A stretch of DNA of 15,070 bases, from NCBI GenBank assembly GCA_016873525.1, contig VGXD01000017.1, forward strand, positions 1-15,070. The letters are read 5' to 3'. Made by a program: the position numbers and the translations under genes. Of this stretch, positions 1 to 8,123 are shown piece by piece. The DNA comes from Nitrospira sp. Lineage in GTDB: Bacteria; Nitrospirota; Nitrospiria; Nitrospirales; Nitrospiraceae. A model generated the notes under the pieces. That model worked only from the letters and a program-made list of their open reading frames with translations. It made no database searches and was not told the DNA's origin. How positions within the stretch are numbered: the first letter of the stretch is position 1; each line of letters opens with the position of its first letter.

Positions 1-276
1 CACCTCGCCGATCCGCAGCCGCCCTTCCATGTAGGCGCGGTCGTAAGGGCCGGTCACCAACGAGAGGAGGTACTGCTTCTGGGCGTCCTTGAGCCTCGTG
101 GCGATCAGCTCATCGGTCAGCAGGGCCCGCGTGTCTTCGAACTGAAGCAGGTGCCGGTAGAAGGCCTTCACCAGCTCGTCCACGTGTTGGGCCATGAGGG
201 GCTGGAGAGACGTGAGGCCGGCTTCTTCCTCTGCCGTCAGTTGGAGGTAGTCTTTGCGGATTCCCCAGTCGTCCAT
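1..276 (-). CDS. Globin-coupled sensor protein, N-terminal 92 residues (probable sensor kinase), truncated by window edge
   Basis: Reverse-strand reading from the ATG at 276 is open to base 1 (92 codons). It begins MDDWGIRKDYLQLT and continues with an all-helical segment ending RAYMEGRLRIGEV. The Leu-rich start, the segment around HVDELVKAFYRHL and the ending Y.....RLRIGEV are the hallmarks of the protoglobin (globin-coupled sensor) family, in which the heme-ligating proximal His follows shortly after RIG; here it would lie just past the window. Such domains bind heme and sense O2 or other gases, and are usually fused to a histidine kinase, diguanylate cyclase or methyl-accepting domain. The gene starts 67 bases after the response-regulator stop on the same strand, so a histidine kinase output is the best guess, but that part is not visible. 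The Shine-Dalgarno is weak (AAGAT right before ATG). The intergenic stretch 277-343 contains a short inverted repeat (CTCAG-GG-CTGAG) but no clear terminator. Confidence 0.75.
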   Translation of the reverse strand, partial: MDDWGIRKDYLQLTAEEEAGLTSLQPLMAQHVDELVKAFYRHLLQFEDTRALLTDELIATRLKDAQKQYLLSLVTGPYDRAYMEGRLRIGEV

Positions 277-343
277 GATCTTACAAGCGCTCAGCCGTCC
301 GCTTCCGGCGATGAATTCCGGGCTGACCGCTCAGGGCTGAGAG

Positions 344-1732
344 CTATTTCTTCTGTTCCTCGATCTCCGCCAGCTTGCGGTAGAGGGTTTTCCGGTCGAT
401 CCCGAGGGCCTGGGCCGCCTGGTATTTGTTCCCTCCGGTTTTCTCCAGGATGCGGAGGATGTATTCTTTCTCGACTTCCTGCAAGGGGAGGGTGCGATCC
501 GCGGCCTCGTCGATGATTTTCCGATCGCCCCGCGCCCCCAGGATCGAGGGCGGCAAATCTTCCGGGACGATCTGCTCGCCCCGCGCCAGCGTCACGGCCC
601 GCTCGACGACGTTCTCCAGTTCGCGCACGTTGCCGGGCCAGGGGAAGTCCATCAGGAGCGCGAGGGCGGTTTCGTTCATGCCCCGCAGCGTCTTGTGGCT
701 GGCGTCCGCGCACTTTCTGAGAAACGATTCCACCAGCATGGGGATGTCTTCCCGGCGCTCCCGCAGCGGCGGCAGCCGGATCTCGATCACGTTCAAGCGG
801 TAGTAGAGATCTTCCCGAAAGCGCTTGACCTTCACCTCTTCGGCCAGGTTCAGGTTGGTCGCGGCGATGATCCGCACGTCCACCGGCACGGGCCTGGTCG
901 CGCCGACCCGGCGGATTTCGCGTTCCTGAATCGCCCGCAGCAGTTTTGCCTGGAGCAAGGTCGGCAGTTCGCTGATCTCGTCCAGGAACAGCGTGCCCTT
1001 CTGCGCCTCTTCGAAGAGTCCCCGCTTGTCGGTTTTGGCGTCGGTGAAGGCCCCCTTCACATGGCCGAAGAGTTCGCTTTCGATCAGCGTTTCCGGGATG
1101 GCGGCGCAGTTCACCGGCACGAAGGGGGCGTCGCGCCGCTCGCTGTTGTAGTGGATCGCCTTGGCCACCAACTCCTTGCCGGTCCCGCTTTCGCCCGTGA
1201 TCAGCACGTTGGTGGGGCTATCGGCCACCCGGCGGATCAGGTCGAAGACTTCCTGCATCGGTTTGCTCTTTCCCAGGATCTGGTGAAAGCTGTATTCCTT
1301 GTGGACTTCCCGACGCAGCCGGCTGACTTCGCGGCGGAGGGTCGCCTCGCGCATGGCCCGATCGGCCACCCGGAGCAGGTCGTCGGTTTTGATCGGCTTG
1401 ACGAGGTAGTCGTAGGCCCCGTGTTTCATGGCGTCGATGGCGGTTTCCACCGATCCGAACGCGGTCATGAGGATGACGTTGATGTTCGGGAGGGTCCGCT
1501 TGATCTCGCTCAGCAGTTCGATGCCCTGCATCTCCTTCATGCGGAGATCCGTGAGCACGACCGAACAGTCCTCGTCGGCGAGTTGTTTGAGCGCGTCACG
1601 GCCGCCGGAGGCCATCACGACCTGATAGCCGTGCTCTTGCAGCACGTCGTGGAGCAGCGTCCGCATCTCCGCTTCGTCATCGACGACCAGGATCGTTCCG
1701 ATGTTGTCCGGCATGGGCAGTCTTTCGGCCAT
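344..1732 (-). CDS. NtrC-family response regulator (REC, AAA+ sigma-54 activator, Fis-type HTH)
   Basis: The 462-residue protein has the full NtrC layout. The receiver domain (about 12-125) has acidic pair D18-D19, phospho-acceptor D62 (TDLRM), T90 and K112. The AAA+ domain (about 152-385) has Walker A GESGTGKE at 180-187, Walker B GTLFLDE at 246-252 and the arginine-finger region near 306-325. A Fis-like helix-turn-helix lies at about 433-454 ([20 protein letters not shown]). It should be phosphorylated by a cognate kinase and drive sigma-54 promoters. The sigma-54 contact loop, normally GAFTGA, reads GAFTDA at 227-232, which is unusual. It lies directly upstream of the globin-sensor gene on the same strand, so the pair is probably a gas- or redox-responsive two-component system. 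A second possible start is the ATG at 1714 (residue 7); neither start has a strong ribosome binding site. An extended -10 lies upstream at 1774-1783. Confidence 0.95.
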   Translation of the reverse strand: MAERLPMPDNIGTILVVDDEAEMRTLLHDVLQEHGYQVVMASGGRDALKQLADEDCSVVLTDLRMKEMQGIELLSEIKRTLPNINVILMTAFGSVETAIDAMKHGAYDYLVKPIKTDDLLRVADRAMREATLRREVSRLRREVHKEYSFHQILGKSKPMQEVFDLIRRVADSPTNVLITGESGTGKELVAKAIHYNSERRDAPFVPVNCAAIPETLIESELFGHVKGAFTDAKTDKRGLFEEAQKGTLFLDEISELPTLLQAKLLRAIQEREIRRVGATRPVPVDVRIIAATNLNLAEEVKVKRFREDLYYRLNVIEIRLPPLRERREDIPMLVESFLRKCADASHKTLRGMNETALALLMDFPWPGNVRELENVVERAVTLARGEQIVPEDLPPSILGARGDRKIIDEAADRTLPLQEVEKEYILRILEKTGGNKYQAAQALGIDRKTLYRKLAEIEEQKK

Positions 1733-1773
1733 GGGGCTAAAAAAACGAGGAGAAAATGGTCCGGAACGGCCAC

Positions 1774-1783
1774 AGATTAGCAG
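1774..1783 (-). promoter_or_regulatory. Possible extended -10 promoter for the NtrC-type regulator
   Basis: On the minus strand TGC directly precedes TAATCT (hexamer at 1774-1779). This predicts a transcript start near 1767 and a leader of about 35 bases. No good -35 is visible. The same TGN-TA arrangement occurs before several other genes in the window, which is the main reason for calling it. Confidence 0.3.
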
Positions 1784-1858
1784 AAGCGGAGGGCTTGTGC
1801 CACCCCCATGATGACGCGGGCCCCTGATGGGGCGGGGCCGGGCGTTCGCTTGAGCGGA

Positions 1859-3178
1859 TTATTTCCTTCTGGGCAGGATATGGATGGGCGTGCCGAGGAA
1901 GTCGTAGTGTTCGCGCAGGCGGTTTTCCAGATACCGGAGGTAGGTTTTGCCGATGTCCTCCGGATGGCCGACGAAGAACGCGAAGACCGGCGGTCTGATG
2001 GCCACCTGGGTGGAGAAGACCGACTTGGTGGTTTTGCTCGGCTTGCCCTTGCGGATCGGGATCGGCTGCGCCGTGATGACTTCCTGGATGAATTTATTCA
2101 ACGGGCCGGTCGGCACGCGTCCCGTGAAGGCCTTCATGACGCGGTTGATCAGCGGGTAGAGGGAACTGACGGAGTCGGGCTTCAGCGCCGAGGCGAAGAG
2201 GACCGGCGCCCAGGGCAGGAACGGAAACCGGCGGCGCAAGTCGCGCTCGTAGGCGTCGCGGGCCTCCGCGTCGTCTTCCTTCAGGTCCCATTTGTTCACC
2301 AGCAGGATGCAGGCCCGGGCCTGCTTCAGCACGAGGCCGGCGATCTTCGTGTCTTGTTCGGTGATGCCCTCCACCGCGTCCAGGAGCAAGACCGCGATGT
2401 CCGAGCGTCCCATGGCTTTGAGGGAGCGGGCGACGCTGTAGCCCTCGATCCCCCGTTCGACCTTCCCGCGCCGGCGGATGCCGGCCGTGTCGGTGAAGAC
2501 GTATTGCCGGTCCCGGTAGGTGACGAGGGTGTCGATGGCGTCCCGCGTGGTGCCGGGGATGTCGCTGACCACCACCCGCTCCTGGCCCAGGAGCGTGTTG
2601 ATCAGCGTGGACTTGCCCACGTTCGGCCGGCCGATGATCGCCACCTTGGGCAGATCGGCCAGCGCCGACGCCTCGCTGACCTCCGGCAGCAGGGAGACCA
2701 TGCCTTCCAGCAGGTCGTCCACGCCGATGCCGTGCTCGGCCGACATGGGGTAGAGCTGCTTGTGCCCCATGCGGTAAAAATCCGCCAGGAGCGCCTCGGC
2801 TTTGGCGGTGTCGATCTTGTTGATCGCGACAAAGACGGGCTTTTGCGCGCCGCGCAGGAGGCTGTTGATCTCTTGATCGGCCGGGGTCAGGCCGGCGCGG
2901 CCGTCCATGACCAGGACCAGGATGTCGGCCTCGGCGATCGCAATCTGGGACTGCCGTTTGATGAGCGCGAGCATCCCCTCGCTGGCCGCCGGGTCCAGGC
3001 CCCCCGTGTCCACGAGCCGGAAGGGGCGGCCCCGGTAGGAGCCGTCCGCGTAGTTGCGGTCCCGGGTCACGCCGGGCACGTCGTCCACGATGGCGGGCTT
3101 CCCCCCCAAGATGCGGTTGAAGAGGGTGGACTTGCCGACGTTCGGCCGGCCGATGATGGCGATCAATGGAATAGACAT
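1859..3178 (-). CDS. der: Ribosome-assembly GTPase Der (EngA)
   Basis: Der is a tandem-GTPase factor required for maturation of the 50S ribosomal subunit. The 439-residue product has two complete G domains and a C-terminal KH-like domain. The first has G1 GRPNVGKS at 10-17, DTGG at 57-60 and NKID at 120-123. The second has GRPNVGKS at 183-190, DTAG at 230-233 and NKWD at 295-298. The KH-like part runs from about 355 to 439 and ends with the family's GTPIHI signature. Length is normal. The ATG at 3178 is preferred over an in-frame GTG at 3196, because the family begins directly with the short beta strand before G1 (MSIPLIAIIGRPN). There is no Shine-Dalgarno before this ATG, and the predicted transcript start lies about 2 bases upstream, so the message may be leaderless. 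It is divergent from the HAD phosphatase gene. The stop lies 126 bases upstream of the response regulator; a GCCCC/GGGGC hairpin at 1820-1833 lacks a T tract. Confidence 0.98.
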   Translation of the reverse strand: MSIPLIAIIGRPNVGKSTLFNRILGGKPAIVDDVPGVTRDRNYADGSYRGRPFRLVDTGGLDPAASEGMLALIKRQSQIAIAEADILVLVMDGRAGLTPADQEINSLLRGAQKPVFVAINKIDTAKAEALLADFYRMGHKQLYPMSAEHGIGVDDLLEGMVSLLPEVSEASALADLPKVAIIGRPNVGKSTLINTLLGQERVVVSDIPGTTRDAIDTLVTYRDRQYVFTDTAGIRRRGKVERGIEGYSVARSLKAMGRSDIAVLLLDAVEGITEQDTKIAGLVLKQARACILLVNKWDLKEDDAEARDAYERDLRRRFPFLPWAPVLFASALKPDSVSSLYPLINRVMKAFTGRVPTGPLNKFIQEVITAQPIPIRKGKPSKTTKSVFSTQVAIRPPVFAFFVGHPEDIGKTYLRYLENRLREHYDFLGTPIHILPRRK

Positions 3179-3186
3179 GGCGTTGG

Positions 3187-3216
3187 ACCGTACCACAGGG
3201 GTTCACGCGAAGACAA
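3187..3216 (-). promoter_or_regulatory. Predicted der promoter (TTGTCT, 18 bp, TACGGT, extended -10)
   Basis: On the minus strand TTGTCT (3216-3211) is followed after 18 bases by TACGGT (3192-3187), with TGG immediately before the -10. Transcription would begin near 3180, about two bases before the der ATG. The -10 lies in the left arm of the 11-bp inverted repeat shared with the divergent gene. Confidence 0.5.
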
Positions 3217-3252
3217 GAAACCAAACCCCGGCCCCTCTCGACCCTGTGGTAC
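3190..3252. repeat. Perfect 11-bp inverted repeat framing the der/HAD divergent promoter region
   Basis: GTACCACAGGG at 3190-3200 is the exact reverse complement of CCCTGTGGTAC at 3242-3252, with 41 bases between. Each arm reads outward as TGTGGTAC, supplying the TG of an extended -10 and the first bases of the -10 hexamer of the gene on that side. It may be a regulator site or simply two similar promoters back to back. Confidence 0.7.
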
Positions 3253-3255
3253 AAT
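3247..3255 (+). promoter_or_regulatory. Extended -10 promoter for the HAD phosphatase gene, TGGTACAAT
   Basis: TG at 3247-3248, G, then TACAAT at 3250-3255 is a near-consensus extended -10. No recognisable -35 is seen at the expected distance, as is common for extended -10 promoters. The predicted start at about 3262 coincides with the first possible start codon (GTG 3262, ATG 3265). Confidence 0.55.
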
Positions 3256-3261
3256 CACGAG

Positions 3262-3957
3262 GTGATGAGGAAGTCCGGAACCAGCCCACGCGGCGCGAAC
3301 GGCGGATTCGACTGGTCGCATGTCGATGATGTCCTGCTGGACATGGACGGCACGTTGTTGGACCGCCATTTCGACAATTTCTTTTTTGAGGAGGAGCTTC
3401 CGCGTCGGTATGCGGCCAAACGGGGGCTTTCCTTCGAGGCGGCGCGGGAACAACTCCTGGCGATGTACCGGTCGGTCGAGACGGAACTGGACTGGACCGA
3501 TCTGCACTACTGGACCAGGGCCCTGGATATCGACGTCGTGGCCCTGACCAAGGAGTTCGACCACCTCATCGACTTCCATCCCGACGCCCTGGAATTCCTC
3601 GGTTATCTCAAAGCGCAGGGCAAGCGCGTGCACATCGTGACCAACGCCCACGAGGCCGGCATCGAGATCAAGGTCGCGAAGACCGGCGTGGACCGGCACG
3701 TGCACCGGATCGTCAATGCCTTCGAGATCGGCTGCCTGAAAATGCGCGCGGAGTATTGGCCGACCTGCCGGCAACTCATCGGCTTCGACCCGGTGCGGTC
3801 CCTCTATGTCGATGACGATGAAGCCTGCCTGGCTGCGGCGCAGGACTATGGCATCGGTCACCTCTACCACCGCTCCAAATCCAGCTCGCAGCTCCCGCCC
3901 CAGCCCTCGTCCCGCTACCGCTCGATCGAAAGTTTTCACGACCTGATGAAGCGCTGA
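3262..3957 (+). CDS. HAD-superfamily phosphatase of the YrfG (GMP/IMP nucleotidase) type
   Basis: The 231-residue protein carries all four HAD motifs: I, LDMDGT with D27 nucleophile and D29; II, IVTNA with T127; III, K160; IV, YVDDDEA with D184-D185 for Mg2+. A helical cap (about 35-110) lies between motifs I and II. The stretch WSHVDDVLLDMDGTLLD followed by FDN closely resembles E. coli YrfG, a 5'-nucleotidase acting on GMP and IMP, so a purine nucleotide phosphatase is the likely activity; the substrate is inferred. Translation may begin at GTG 3262 or ATG 3265. Both sit at the predicted transcript start and there is no Shine-Dalgarno, pointing to a leaderless mRNA. The first 15 residues are not part of the fold. 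The gene is divergent from der and convergent with the methyltransferase. The 41-base gap after it is AT-rich but shows no clear terminator. Confidence 0.9.
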   Translation: MMRKSGTSPRGANGGFDWSHVDDVLLDMDGTLLDRHFDNFFFEEELPRRYAAKRGLSFEAAREQLLAMYRSVETELDWTDLHYWTRALDIDVVALTKEFDHLIDFHPDALEFLGYLKAQGKRVHIVTNAHEAGIEIKVAKTGVDRHVHRIVNAFEIGCLKMRAEYWPTCRQLIGFDPVRSLYVDDDEACLAAAQDYGIGHLYHRSKSSSQLPPQPSSRYRSIESFHDLMKR

Positions 3958-3998
3958 GACGCGCCGTGTCCTATCGACATATTTTATAAATGGAGCGG

Positions 3999-4616
3999 TC
4001 AGGACGGGCCGGCTGTGCCTCGGTACATCTCGCCGACGATGCGGGGTACGCCGGAAAACACAAACCGCTCGATCTGGTGGACGTGGAGCCCGGCCTTGCG
4101 GACCAGGACATCGATCGGCCGGTTTAAGTTGCAGCCGCAACCGATGCGTTGCTGGAGGGGATTCAGCCGATCTTGCCACCTGGCCACAGCCGCGTTGTCG
4201 CTGCGCCCATGTTCCAGAAACAGAAAAGTTCCCTCCGGCTTCAGCACGCGGCGCACCTCCCGCAAGGCGGCCACCGCGTCGGGAATCGTGCAGAGGGCCC
4301 AAGTGCTGACGACGCAGTCGAACCGGCCTTCTTCGAAGGGCAGCCGTTCGGCGCTGAGGTGGACGACCTGGACCGGCATGGGAGCCGCCGCAATTCGCCT
4401 GATGACTTTTTGGGGGAGCAGCACGGCGGGATCGACGACGGTCAGCGAAGTCACGGCTGGGGGATAGTGGGGCAGGTTCAAGCCCGTGCCGAAGCCGATC
4501 TCCAGGACGGCGCCCCGAGCCGAGACCAGGCTCTCCTGCCGCAGCTCGCGGAAGCGGCGCGTCCCCATGGTCCAGTCCATGAAATGGGGAAACACAGAGG
4601 TGGCGTAGAAGCCCAT
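3999..4616 (-). CDS. Class I SAM-dependent methyltransferase (METTL7/UbiE-like)
   Basis: The 205-residue product has a Rossmann methyltransferase fold. Motif I is LEIGFGTGLN (38-47), the acidic residue after strand 2 is D62, the motif IV-like region is FDCVVSTWALCTI (99-111), and LKPEGTFLFLEHG is at 125-137. The C-terminal pattern with W147, NPLQQRIGCGCNLNR and a late FSGVPR segment resembles METTL7-like proteins and small phospholipid or quinone methyltransferases; the substrate cannot be told from the sequence. The ATG at 4616 is chosen because GGAAGG lies 8 bases upstream and the homologous N-terminus starts at MGFYATSVFPHFMDW. An upstream in-frame TTG at 4667 is unlikely. It is transcribed away from leuS and towards the HAD gene. 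Confidence 0.88.
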   Translation of the reverse strand: MGFYATSVFPHFMDWTMGTRRFRELRQESLVSARGAVLEIGFGTGLNLPHYPPAVTSLTVVDPAVLLPQKVIRRIAAAPMPVQVVHLSAERLPFEEGRFDCVVSTWALCTIPDAVAALREVRRVLKPEGTFLFLEHGRSDNAAVARWQDRLNPLQQRIGCGCNLNRPIDVLVRKAGLHVHQIERFVFSGVPRIVGEMYRGTAGPS

Positions 4617-4652
4617 CGTGTCTTCCTTCCGTCCGCAACGGTCGTGAGCTGC

Positions 4653-4661
4653 ACTGTAGCA
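4653..4661 (-). promoter_or_regulatory. Possible extended -10 promoter for the methyltransferase gene, TGCTACAGT
   Basis: On the minus strand TGC precedes TACAGT (hexamer at 4653-4658). Transcription would start near 4646, giving a 30-base leader that contains the GGAAGG ribosome binding site. No convincing -35 is visible. Confidence 0.4.
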
Positions 4662-4751
4662 GGACAAGGGACCGGAGGCTAGGTGTCTGATCGGCGCGCA
4701 ACCGACCTTTTGGCCGCTTGCCGCTTGCCCCTTGCCGGGGTTGCCTCAACC

Positions 4752-4780
4752 TTGTGACCCCCTGCGGTCTATGTTAGATT
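4752..4780 (+). promoter_or_regulatory. leuS promoter (TTGTGA, 17 bp, TAGATT, with TG extension)
   Basis: TTGTGA at 4752-4757 and TAGATT at 4775-4780 are separated by exactly 17 bases, and TGT immediately precedes the -10. Both hexamers match consensus at four of six positions. The predicted start near 4787 leaves a leader of only about 9 bases before the leuS ATG, with no room for a Shine-Dalgarno. Upstream, 4716-4746 contains several GCTTGCC-like repeats of unknown meaning. Confidence 0.6.
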
Positions 4781-4795
4781 GCGTTCCGCAAACCT

Positions 4796-7423
4796 ATGAG
4801 CCGCCCCTACGAACATAAGGCCGTGGAAGCCCGCTGGCAGGCCTATTGGGAAGGAGCGCGCACCTTCCAGTCGGCGGAGGATGCCTCCCGGCCGAAATAC
4901 TACTGCCTGGAGATGTTTCCCTATCCCTCCGGCCGCATCCACATGGGCCACGTGCGCAACTACGCGATCGGCGACGTGGTCGCCCGCTACAAGCGCATGC
5001 GGGGCTTCAACGTGCTCCACCCGATGGGCTGGGACTCCTTCGGCCTTCCGGCCGAGAATGCGGCCATCGAGCGGGGCGTGCATCCGCAGAAGTGGACCAA
5101 GGAAAACATCGCCTACATGCGCAGCCAGCTCCGCCGCATGGGGCTCTCCTACGACTGGACCAGGGAAGTCACCACCTGCGAGCCGGACTACTACAAGTGG
5201 AATCAGTGGTTTTTCATCAAGATGTACGAGAAGGGCCTGGCCTACCGCAAGCGGTCGTCGGTCAACTGGTGCCCGAGTTGCGAGACCGTTCTGGCCAACG
5301 AGCAAGTCGAAGAAGGGCAGTGCTGGCGTTGCGACGCGGTGGTCATCCAGAAGGAACTGGAACAGTGGTTTTTCAAGATCACCCACTATGCCGAGGAACT
5401 GCTGCAAGGACTGACGACGCTCACCGGCTGGCCCGACCGGGTGCTGGCGATGCAGCGGAACTGGATCGGCAAGAGCCTGGGCGTCGAGGTGGACTTTCCT
5501 CTGGCCGAGCCCAAGGCGGACCTGCCGGCGATCCGCATCTTCACCACCCGCCAGGACACGATCTTCGGGGGGACCTTCATGAGCGTGGCGCCGGAGTCGC
5601 CGCTGGTCGAGAGGCTGATCGAAGGCCGTCCCCAAGCCGCTTCCGTCCGTGAGTTTGTCGCCAGGGTCTCCCGCCAGGAGAAGGCCGTGCGGATCGCCGC
5701 AGACCGCGAGAAGGAAGGCGTCTTCACCGGCGCCTACGCCGTCAATCCCTTCACCAAGGCCCGCATCCCGATCTGGGTGGCCAACTTCGTGCTCTACGAA
5801 TACGGGACCGGCGCGATCATGGCGGTGCCGGCCCATGACCAGCGCGACTTCGACTTTGCCAAACAATACGGCATCCCCATCCGGCTCGTGATCCAAAACC
5901 CCGCCGGCACCCTGGCCGAAGACCGCTTGGACGGCGCCTACGAAGAACAAGAGGCGGCGGGCCGGCTGGTCAACTCGGACCGGTTTTCCGGCCTCCCGGT
6001 GCCGGAAGCCAAGACGAAGATTGCGGCTTACGTGGAAGAGCAGGGCCTGGGGCGGCGCACGGTCAATTACCGGCTCCGCGACTGGGGCGTCTCCCGCCAA
6101 CGGTATTGGGGCACGCCCATCCCGATGATCTACTGTCCGGCCTGCGGCGTCGTGCCGGTGCCGGAGCGCGACCTGCCCGTCGAGCTGCCGAAGGATGTGC
6201 CCTTCACCGGCAAGGGCTCGTCCCCTCTGGCGCGGGCCGAATCCTTCGTCCAGGCGGCTTGTCCGAAGTGCCGGGGGCCAGCCAAGCGCGAGACCGACAC
6301 GATGGACACCTTCGTGGACTCCTCCTGGTACTTTCTGCGCTACTGCTCCCCGCAAGCCGACCGGCAGCCCGTCGATCCCGCCGCCTCCGCCTATTGGATG
6401 GCGGTGGACCAGTACATCGGCGGGATCGAACATGCCGTGCTGCACCTGCTCTATGCCCGGTTCTTCACGAAGGTGACCCGCGACCTGGGTCTGACCCGCG
6501 CGGACGAGCCCTTCCTGAACCTGCTCACCCAGGGCATGGTGACGAAGGAAACCTACCGCTGCGCGACCCACGGCTGGCTGATCCCCACCGATCTTCTGGG
6601 GTCCGAGGGCGAGGGCTGGCGCTGCGCGACCTGTCAGGGGCCGGTGCAGAAGGGCCGGGTCGAGAAGATGTCGAAGTCCAAGAAGAACATCGTGGACCCC
6701 GAACGTCTGATCGAGACCTTCGGCGCCGACACGGCCAGGCTGTTCTCCCTCTTTGCCGCGCCGCCGGAGAAGGATTTGGAATGGAGCGACTCGGGCGTGG
6801 AAGGCGCCTCGCGTTTTCTCGGCCGGATCTGGCGGTTGCTGGGCGATCTGCATCCTCAGGCCGGAGGGCCGGCCTCGACGGGCGAGCCGACGCCGCGCGT
6901 GGCGGACTTGCGGCGGCTCACGCACCGGACGATCAAAAAAGTCACCGACGACATCGAACGGGATTTTCAGTTCAACACCGCCATCGCCGCGCTCATGGAG
7001 TTCGTGAACGGGCTCTACAAGTTTGCGGCAGAGCGGCAGGCCGATCCATCGGGCTCTCCCTCTGGCGCGGCCGCCGCCGAGGCGGCGGCGCTCCGCGAAG
7101 CGGCCGAGGCGCTGGTGCTGCTCCTGGCCCCCTTCGCGCCTCACGTGGCCGAAGAATTGTGGGAGGCTTTGGGCCATCCCCCCAGCGTGGCGCAGCAGCC
7201 CTGGCCGTCCTACGATCCGGCGCTCGTGGCCAGCGAGCGGCTCACCATCCCCATCCAGGTGAACGGCAAGCTGCGCAGCAAGATCGAGGTGCCGGCCGAT
7301 TCGACCGAAGAACACGTGCTGGCCCTGGCCCAACAGGATACGAAATTGTCGGAATGGCTCCAGGGCAAGCCGCCCAGGAAAGTGATCTACGTGGAGAAGA
7401 AGCTCGTCAATTTTGTGGTGTGA
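4796..7423 (+). CDS. leuS: Leucyl-tRNA synthetase
   Basis: This cytosolic class Ia synthetase charges tRNA-Leu. The 875-residue protein has the HIGH signature as HMGH at 49-52 (after PYPSGRI) and KMSKS at 624-628. The CP1 editing domain is present: [12 protein letters not shown] near 249-260 and [16 protein letters not shown] near 336-351, with the Asp that anchors the leucine amino group in editing. Zinc-ribbon pairs occur in the first insertion (CPSC...CWRC, near 160-181), near 445 and 487 (CPAC, CPKC), and just before KMSKS (YRC...CATC, around 588-616), the last resembling the leucine-specific insertion. The tRNA-binding anticodon and C-terminal domains are complete, ending in VNFVV. It is the first gene of a plus-strand run with lptE-like and holA; the next start is 13 bases after its stop. 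No Shine-Dalgarno precedes its ATG. Confidence 0.99.
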   Translation: MSRPYEHKAVEARWQAYWEGARTFQSAEDASRPKYYCLEMFPYPSGRIHMGHVRNYAIGDVVARYKRMRGFNVLHPMGWDSFGLPAENAAIERGVHPQKWTKENIAYMRSQLRRMGLSYDWTREVTTCEPDYYKWNQWFFIKMYEKGLAYRKRSSVNWCPSCETVLANEQVEEGQCWRCDAVVIQKELEQWFFKITHYAEELLQGLTTLTGWPDRVLAMQRNWIGKSLGVEVDFPLAEPKADLPAIRIFTTRQDTIFGGTFMSVAPESPLVERLIEGRPQAASVREFVARVSRQEKAVRIAADREKEGVFTGAYAVNPFTKARIPIWVANFVLYEYGTGAIMAVPAHDQRDFDFAKQYGIPIRLVIQNPAGTLAEDRLDGAYEEQEAAGRLVNSDRFSGLPVPEAKTKIAAYVEEQGLGRRTVNYRLRDWGVSRQRYWGTPIPMIYCPACGVVPVPERDLPVELPKDVPFTGKGSSPLARAESFVQAACPKCRGPAKRETDTMDTFVDSSWYFLRYCSPQADRQPVDPAASAYWMAVDQYIGGIEHAVLHLLYARFFTKVTRDLGLTRADEPFLNLLTQGMVTKETYRCATHGWLIPTDLLGSEGEGWRCATCQGPVQKGRVEKMSKSKKNIVDPERLIETFGADTARLFSLFAAPPEKDLEWSDSGVEGASRFLGRIWRLLGDLHPQAGGPASTGEPTPRVADLRRLTHRTIKKVTDDIERDFQFNTAIAALMEFVNGLYKFAAERQADPSGSPSGAAAAEAAALREAAEALVLLLAPFAPHVAEELWEALGHPPSVAQQPWPSYDPALVASERLTIPIQVNGKLRSKIEVPADSTEEHVLALAQQDTKLSEWLQGKPPRKVIYVEKKLVNFVV

Positions 7424-7436
7424 GAGCGAGGCGCAC

Positions 7437-8069
7437 ATGAGAAGTGACAAGTTACACGTGACAAGGTGGTTACGGCCTGGACGCTGGCTGCTTGCGACTT
7501 GTGCCTTGTCGCTGGCCTTGAACGGCTGCGGCTATCAATTCAAAGTGGAGGGGACGGGACCGACCATCGGCGTCTCGTCGCCGGCCGGCGCAAAGCCGGC
7601 GTCCGCGCCGCGCATGACGGTCCTCAACTTCCAGAACAAGACCTTCGAGCCGAACCTGGAACTCAAGTTCACCAACTACACCCGCCACGAATTTTCAGCC
7701 GGGGGCGGCGTAGAGGTCGTCAACAGCCGGGACGGGGCGGATTTGGTGCTGAAGGGGGAGATCCTCAACGTGGTCATGCCCTCGCTGAGCTTCACCCAGA
7801 CCGGCACCTTCGAAAGCCGGGTGGTGGTGACGGTGCGGGCGGTCGTGGAGGACCTTCACAGCGGAAAGACCGTCTGGGATGAGCGGGCCACGGCCGCGTC
7901 GGAATTTTTCATCTCCAATGACTTGCAGTTCAACCGGGTGCTGCAAACCCGTGCCCTGGAGCAGGCCGGACGGCTCGTCGCCGAGGATCTGGCCACGCGC
8001 TTTCTGAGTTCTCGTGAATCCGTCGCCAAGACCGCGCCTGCTCAGGCGGAAGCCCCGGCATCGAAGTAA
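7437..8069 (+). CDS. lptE: LptE-like outer-membrane LPS-assembly lipoprotein
   Basis: The 210-residue product has a lipoprotein signal peptide: Arg/Lys-rich n-region, hydrophobic segment from about 18, then a lipobox ending LNGC with the lipidated cysteine at residue 31, directly followed by GYQF. The CGYQF start of the mature protein, two short beta-rich halves (TVLNFQNKTFEPNLELKFTN; EILNVVMPSLSFTQTG) and the length fit the LptE/RlpB family. LptE plugs the LptD barrel and helps insert LPS in the outer membrane. Assignment rests on the signal peptide, the fold pattern and position between leuS and holA, a common order for lptE. The ATG at 7437 has GCGAGG six bases upstream; an upstream in-frame GTG at 7413 would overlap leuS. 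An alternative is another small outer-membrane lipoprotein of similar architecture. Confidence 0.8.
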   Translation: MRSDKLHVTRWLRPGRWLLATCALSLALNGCGYQFKVEGTGPTIGVSSPAGAKPASAPRMTVLNFQNKTFEPNLELKFTNYTRHEFSAGGGVEVVNSRDGADLVLKGEILNVVMPSLSFTQTGTFESRVVVTVRAVVEDLHSGKTVWDERATAASEFFISNDLQFNRVLQTRALEQAGRLVAEDLATRFLSSRESVAKTAPAQAEAPASK

Positions 8070-8078
8070 CGGCCCTCC

Positions 8079-8094
8079 GCCGCAACGAGGCGGC
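8079..8094 (+). other. Short GC hairpin in the lptE-holA gap
   Basis: GCCGC (8079-8083) and GCGGC (8090-8094) can pair around a six-base loop in the 54-base gap before holA. There is no T tract, so it is not an intrinsic terminator; it could affect mRNA stability or be fortuitous. Confidence 0.3.
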
Positions 8095-8123
8095 AGGAGC
8101 CGGTTGAGCGAGGACCACCACCA

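Noticed and set aside
1787..1803. TGGCAC upstream of the NtrC-type gene as a sigma-54 -24 element
   Set aside because: No GC pair lies at the required 10-base distance after GG, so the -12 element is missing.
1820..1833. GCCCC-TGAT-GGGGC hairpin as the der terminator
   Set aside because: Short stem and no T tract on the minus-strand side; left as a possible mRNA structure only.
1808..3265. A 485-codon open frame antisense to der
   Set aside because: Low-complexity translation without family features; der on the other strand is unambiguous.
4716..4746. GCTTGCC repeats upstream of leuS as a repeat array
   Set aside because: Only three imperfect 7-base copies with no spacing pattern; no CRISPR or iteron character.
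4769..7450. An 893-codon open frame antisense to leuS
   Set aside because: It is a shadow of a GC-rich gene: no ribosome binding site, His/Gly/Arg-rich low-complexity translation and no recognisable domain, while the plus strand encodes complete LeuRS.
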